From positions 1-64,000 of the forward strand of contig CANNZV010002309.1 of NCBI GenBank assembly GCA_947561585.1: DNA of 64,000 nucleotides, written 5' to 3'. Position numbers and translations under genes: made by a program. Shown piece by piece: positions 45,901 to 64,000 of this stretch. The notes beneath the pieces are model-generated. The model was not told where the DNA came from, searched no databases, and worked only from the letters and a program-made list of their open reading frames with translations. The DNA is from Caprella mutica (lineage: Eukaryota; Arthropoda; Malacostraca; Amphipoda; Caprellidae). The first letter of the stretch is position 1; each line of letters starts with the position of its first letter.

Positions 45901-47568
45901 CATTAAAACAGCATATGGAAATATATGTATGAGTCCTGTAAGAAGATGAATTTAATTAATATAAAATAAAGTTAGAGAAGATACAGAAGCTATTTTGATA
46001 AAGAAAAACGAATGAGAATATTTTACCTGTTCTACACACCTTGAAAAGTTAGATTGCTTCTTTCTTTCAATTAATTAATTGGTAACTAATTAATTACTAT
46101 TATAATTTACCATTGAACATATTATTAGAAACGGAGAGTTTTCTTTCTCATTTATTGTCAAATAAAACTGTAAATTATATCATTGAAGCTCCTTTTATTT
46201 TAAACCTCAGTTTAGGAGATCCAACTAGCGGCCCATATGAACAGTGAAATAATATATTAAAATAAATTAAATTTCTAAATAACTGTATAACTATAACTGT
46301 AAATTCTCAATAAATCTCAAGCAAATATGTTCTAGAATTAATTTATTAATATGAGTAATATTTGAATTGAAGATCTGGTTAAAAACATATACTTTATTAT
46401 CTAGAATAGTCTTCGAAAAAATATTTTCTTTGAGTGTTAGTATAGAAAATAATTCAGTGTTTTCAGGAGGTACTGTGATAATCTCTAATTTTCGACTTCG
46501 CTCTTCATTTTTCAAGCATAATCTTCTAAATTTAGCAGATAATTAATTACGATTTACTTTTAAAATAGAGGTTTTTTTTCACTGACTGTAGAATAACTAC
46601 GATTTAATTTTTTTTTGTAAGCTCAACTATTTCAATATAATTACTGTAGGTTATGAACTCTAGTTCAGTTATGAAATTATGTATACTATGCAATTAAATG
46701 AATTTTAATTCAATATAATGCATTTCAAACTTCAATTTTTGCTATATTTAGATTCGCAGTTTTATAATTACAAATGCCGAGGTAAATTCTCAATATTTCA
46801 AAAACATCAATCGAAGTTGTTTTCAAAGTTAGTAGAAGCCATTAAAGCTTATCAGCAAGAAAATTTATCTTAGTACCTCATCAATTCTCAAATATTAAAC
46901 AAAACTGGTGAACTCGTGCACCATTTCATATTTGTCCTATCAGTCACCGTTTGTTTGGTCACTAAATAAAGACCTACTTCTAGAGTTCGAATCTCATGTC
47001 TTTCACCACCCTACTTCGTGCAACATTAAGCCACTATATTGGTAATTTAGAGGGACTATAGTATTTTATTATAGGTGCTTGTTATTTTCTATACGTGTTT
47101 TCAGTTACTGTCTATTACAAAGTGTTAGGTAAGTAATATTCAGAGTCTGTAATTCGATTCTTTGCATACTTTAAACTTAGTAGGTACTATTATTTAATTA
47201 TAGTTTTCCTTTTCCGTTTTGTCAGTTAAATTCCATTGGAGAATTATTAACTCTAACCTATGAGTTAATAATAAATGTTATTAGGGTTAATTAACATTGA
47301 AATAAATTTACACTTTAATGTAAGAAATTGAAAGAAGTCAATTTAGGGTAAGTTGCAAATTATCAGACAGTTCCACATTTCCGGTCATACCAGAAAAAAT
47401 ATAACAACTATTATTAAAATAACGTACTATGAGTGTTTATAAATTTGTTGATAATTAATACTCTGTTGTACATATCCACACTACTGAATAACTATTACAA
47501 TGTGTAATGTAAATACTAAACATCATAACTACATGAAGTATATATGTATGACCCACGATGACTAGAAA
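45901..47568. other. Intergenic region, no gene seen
   Basis: AT-rich. A half copy of MITE family H (TAGGGTAAGTTGCAAATTAT) is at 47344. A GAGTTCGAATCTC word near 46985 resembles a tRNA B box but has no tRNA around it. Confidence 0.4.
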
Positions 47569-54448
<6,880 letters not shown>

Positions 54449-54558
54449 AGTGAGGGAAATGAAGAGCTGTGTATGGCATCAATTGGTACCATATAGTAAC
54501 TACTTTGTTATGTACTATAATATGCTCTGCAGAGAACCTTATCTTGGAGATAACAAAC

Positions 54559-54568
54559 TGCTGAGTCA
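54559..54568 (-). promoter_or_regulatory. CncC/Maf (antioxidant response) site, minus-strand carboxylesterase
   Basis: TGACTCAGCA on the minus strand, 111 bp before the start codon at 54448. It is conserved at the same distance in the inverted copy. It fits the NF-E2/Nrf2-type consensus TGACnnnGCA, which controls detoxification genes in insects through CncC and Maf-S. The binding role is inference. Confidence 0.6.
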
Positions 54569-54619
54569 TCAGAGTGTAACTTAGTCGATAATGCAATTTG
54601 TTTCACAATTAGTATTATA

Positions 54620-57270
54620 AAGATCATCGAGATAATAAATAGTTTGTTTTTTTAATCAAGAAAAATAAAACGGAGAAAACAATGAAATTTGTGATAATAC
54701 ATATTCTTTAAATTTTATTTAAAAAAAAAATCAACTAATATTGATAACATTAGATGGAAATTGTTATGATTCGTTAGTGAACGTCAAAGAACAATTTGAA
54801 CATTTTTTATAATTTTTTACAAATAACCAATTGAAAAAGTTGTCTTGTATATACTTTCTTTATAGTCTAAATTAGTACAGGAAAACCTCGTAGTAAACCA
54901 AAGTTACGTTTCAAGTTGGTTTGGTCTAGTAAGAAACTCACTTCAGCTGTTTCCTACTAGACCAACATCGTTCTCTCTAAAAGAAAAGCGGTGACTTTAA
55001 TATTTCGATAGTTTTGTTTGTTTATGATAACTTTAATGCCAAATTAATGGTGACTAGCATACCAATTTTGAAGGGAAACACATTTACAAACAGGGTGATT
55101 TTTTTGTTTCAATTAAAATAAATATAATATTTTTTTCAATTAAATTATCATTTTTTTTAAAACACAGACCCTACCATCAAATCTGAAACAGATTCTGCCT
55201 TATGTTTTATCCTAAAAACAGCATAAATAAATATAATACACTATTAAATTTAGAGATTTATCTTTAAAACAGTATTGTAATTATTACTCCTTGTAATATT
55301 TACACTAGAATAACTGTCAGGTGACGAAAAATGTGTTCTGTCTAGTACGAGGTTTTTTCCAGTACAGTTTCAAAAATATCTTGGTCTAATAGGGGGTTTG
55401 TCTTCTAGGAGGCTGGTCTACTAGGAGGTTTTGCTGTACTATAAATATTTCTAGGAGTCAATGAGGACTGTAAGTAGAGAGAAAGTTAAATAACACAACC
55501 TTTTAAGATGAAGTTTAATACAATACTACAGACCGGGGTTGCCGAAAGTATTTTCCTGATAGTACCAGATTGGACAATGAAAAAGTACCAGATTGGACAC
55601 AAAAGTACCAAAAACCCTTAAATTTAATTGAAATTTAACGTTTTTTTGACATTATGTTTGTCAAAATTGAAAATATTCTTGAAAAATGTGGTAATTAGGG
55701 AGAGGAAAAAGTACTAATCTGGTACAATAGTACCAGGTTTGGTAGGCCTGTAATACAGACCAATGAATCATTGGTCTGTGACAATACTGACTGTGACTGT
55801 CTGTGAGGGTATCCACACAGAACTAACATATGCACGTATAAACAAAGTATGTACGTAACTAAAGTCATTAAACTGTAATGCAGTATATGGGAGATATAAC
55901 ATTGTCGCTATGTAGTTGTTGTCACTTTGTAATTGGTGACATCTAATGTTGTTATTATTAGTTAAATTGTTTTTAAATTATTAAGAATTGTCCTTAAAAC
56001 TATTTGAAAAAATAACAACCTAATTTTTTTATCACAACCTTCATTGTTTGCTCCATTTTATTTCTTCTTGATTCAAAAACAAGATATTTTTTTATTTCTG
56101 TAATATTTGTAATGCACATTTTCTACGCAGTTAACCGAATTGCGCGTTTTTAACCCTGAAACACCCAGAGTGCCTGAGAGACCTGTTCCGGTTGGAACAA
56201 AACTTATTGATGGAAAACTTGATTTGAGTTGTTGGAAATCTAAGCTTCAATTGTCTAAAACGTATCATGTGAAATCAACGAATACAATGTAACATGTTTT
56301 TTTTGTATTTAGTTTTTTAACATTTTATTACCTTTCAGAAATCAGGAGCTCAGTTGAAATTCATGCGCTGTTGCGTCACATTTTAATTCATTCAAAAATA
56401 GCTGTTATTCCTTCCTATAAGTGATGTTACTAGTGTGATGCCGAATGTGACTCATCAGTGGTCGTAATCGGTGTGCCCAAAAAGGTTACCTTTCTTCTTT
56501 CTAAAATTTTAAGAATATAATAAACAGCTCATAAGGTTTTTGAGATACTACTGTATCTACTGCATAAGTTTCTATCGATACAGTGATGCAAGGATAATGT
56601 TCTTACGGATAATAATTTTAAGGTGAACTCTCTCCTGATTGGTGGGAGAACTAAACCGTTAGTGCTCCGCCCCCTGTTCGATCCTAATCCTTGCATATAG
56701 TTATGAATTGATTAAAAAATTACATTTTAAAAAATAAGAATTTTGAAACTCTCAACAAGGATGGTTGTAATGTAGTTTGTTGTATTTTCTATTTTGTTGT
56801 ACAGCACACTTCATGATTGTTTAATGACCTGGCAGGGGGGTTCTGTGGGCAGCACGTCCCCGACACTCTTATTGGTCAATTTCCATAAGCAATCAGTGAG
56901 CCAGTAACCTAAAAATCTATATCATAAACAACCCATTCGTGAGAAATAATATTTTGAAAACTATATATTCTTAGTGGTGGTTATCTTTAAATTTCTAACC
57001 TTAGAGCTGCCACCCGCTGTACTTTTACCGCGCTCCACAGGCCCACCTGATCAAACATGATATGAAATTCAATATTTCAACAACATGTTGCATTATTTTT
57101 ATTGATAATCATACGATACATGAATACGTCATAGATAATGAAAGTCACGGAGTTTCAGCAACTCCAGTCAAATTGTTTTTAAATCAAGCATCAATTTTTC
57201 AAACTGGATCGGGCCTCTGAGGCACTCTGCACGTTCCAGGGTCAGAAAACGCACTAAATTGCGCGGGACA
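54620..57270. other. Spacer between the two inverted carboxylesterase arms
   Basis: About 2.65 kb with no recognisable gene. It holds the MITE at 54875-55439, repeated GTACCAGATTGG words at 55570-55620, and a repeat shared with element M (ACTTCATGATTGTTTAATGA near 56812). The inverted similarity of the arms fades at about 54620 and 57270. Confidence 0.6.
54875..55439. mobile_element. MITE family P (GTACAG ends, TA target)
   Basis: GTACAGGAAAACCTCGTAGT on the left pairs with ACTAGGAGGTTTTGCTGTAC on the right, flanked by TA (54873-54874, 55440-55441). An extra internal copy of the end lies near 55343 (CTAGTACGAGGTTTTTTCCA). Probably mobilised by a Tc1/mariner-pogo transposase. Confidence 0.75.
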
Positions 57271-57320
57271 CATTCACTAATTGTTAAATAAATTAAAATA
57301 TCAACTAAGTTGCTCTCCGA

Positions 57321-57330
57321 TGACTCAGCA
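57321..57330 (+). promoter_or_regulatory. CncC/Maf (antioxidant response) site, plus-strand carboxylesterase
   Basis: TGACTCAGCA 111 bp before the start codon at 57441, identical in sequence and distance to the site of the inverted copy. Upstream homology between the two genes continues to about 57270. Confidence 0.6.
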
Positions 57331-57440
57331 GTTTGTTATCTCCAAGATAAGGTTCTCTGCAGAGCATATTATAGTACATAACAAAGTAGTTGCTAAATGG
57401 TACCAATTGATGCCATACACAGCTCTTCATTTCCCTCACT

Positions 57441-63632
<6,192 letters not shown>

Positions 63633-63639
63633 GTACGTT

Positions 63640-64000
63640 TATTACTCTAGTTATTTTGAGAATGGGTTTCTATCTTCTCATATGGTTGACTACTCTGCGG
63701 CAAGACCACCCTGTGACTGGTTTTGAAAGCCAGTCGAACTTAAGAATTTGTACGATAATGTTTTGCTCTTTTCTCCGTGTGTCGCAGACCATTTTGGAAC
63801 TGTGTTCAGAGTGTCTGTAAAAGTAACGTTTTGTTACTTGCGTAGAATTAGGCAGTGTAAGTACATGTTGTGCTAGCGTTATAATTTACTTTGGGAATAA
63901 ACAACGCAGTGTTTATTTTGCTGTTTCAGCAAGCAAGTTGCAGATTAGGTATTGTGATTTGCTTCTTGAATACTCAGTGTATTTTTGTAGCTAGAGTGTT
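63640..64000. other. End of window: carboxylesterase intron 6, no exon seen
   Basis: No sequence matching exon 7 of the complete copy is present. A GGGAATAAACAACGCAGTGT stretch could be part of a retroelement LTR, but there is too little to say. Confidence 0.4.

Noticed and set aside
46940..47000. tRNA or tRNA-derived SINE suggested by GAGTTCGAATCTC
   Set aside because: No A box at the right distance, no cloverleaf and no acceptor stem could be drawn.
63633..63820. Extension of the last visible carboxylesterase exon as an open frame
   Set aside because: The exon ends at a GTACGT donor in the same place as the paralogue; the remaining codons do not match the esterase.

Overview
The window is a piece of a nuclear genome from an arthropod. 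It has spliced genes with GT-AG introns, AT-rich spacers, very dense DNA-transposon debris, CLIP-domain serine proteases and a juvenile-hormone-esterase-like carboxylesterase pair. The sequence alone does not tell me whether it is an insect, springtail or crustacean. There is one assembly gap (21799-22227).

Left third (1-11560): almost entirely mobile DNA. Short non-autonomous elements with CCAGTCTG or CCAAGTAA ends and 8-bp target duplications are nested up to four deep. One of them carries a 4.4-kb pogo/Tigger-type transposon (3016-7427, TA duplication) with an uninterrupted 791-residue transposase that ends in a cysteine-rich finger. Local minisatellites and dispersed repeats follow.

11563-17774 (minus): a complete eight-exon gene for the nuclear cap-binding subunit NCBP3 (706 aa). 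17800-25400 is a second nested transposon cluster, with an 8-bp-duplication element of 1.4 kb (18633-20067), another (23443-24237), and many small ones.

27441-45853: an innate-immunity-type locus. Two minus-strand paralogues share intron phases and most exon lengths. One (27441-32423) is a CLIP-domain serine protease homologue in which all three catalytic residues are replaced; the other (37338-41871) is a CLIP-domain protease with an intact triad. A divergently transcribed two-exon gene (44928-45853) encodes a secreted protein resembling only the low-complexity pro-region of these proteases.

47569-64000: two carboxylesterase genes in head-to-head inverted duplication. The minus copy is complete (12 exons, 577 aa, signal peptide, Ser-Glu-His triad, C-terminal KNEL). 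The plus copy has six exons here and runs off the window. Both arms keep the upstream sequence, including a perfect CncC/Maf-type site (TGACTCAGCA) 111 bp before the ATG. Both have a 26-bp minisatellite in intron 1 whose unit is a copy of the exon 1/intron 1 junction, so the 5' splice site is repeated about 15 times in one copy and about 54 times in the other. Intron 11 of the complete copy begins with a second, unrelated tandem repeat that also copies its own splice donor.

All exon models were read by eye from splice signals, frame and family motifs; they are internally consistent in phase but not backed by transcripts.
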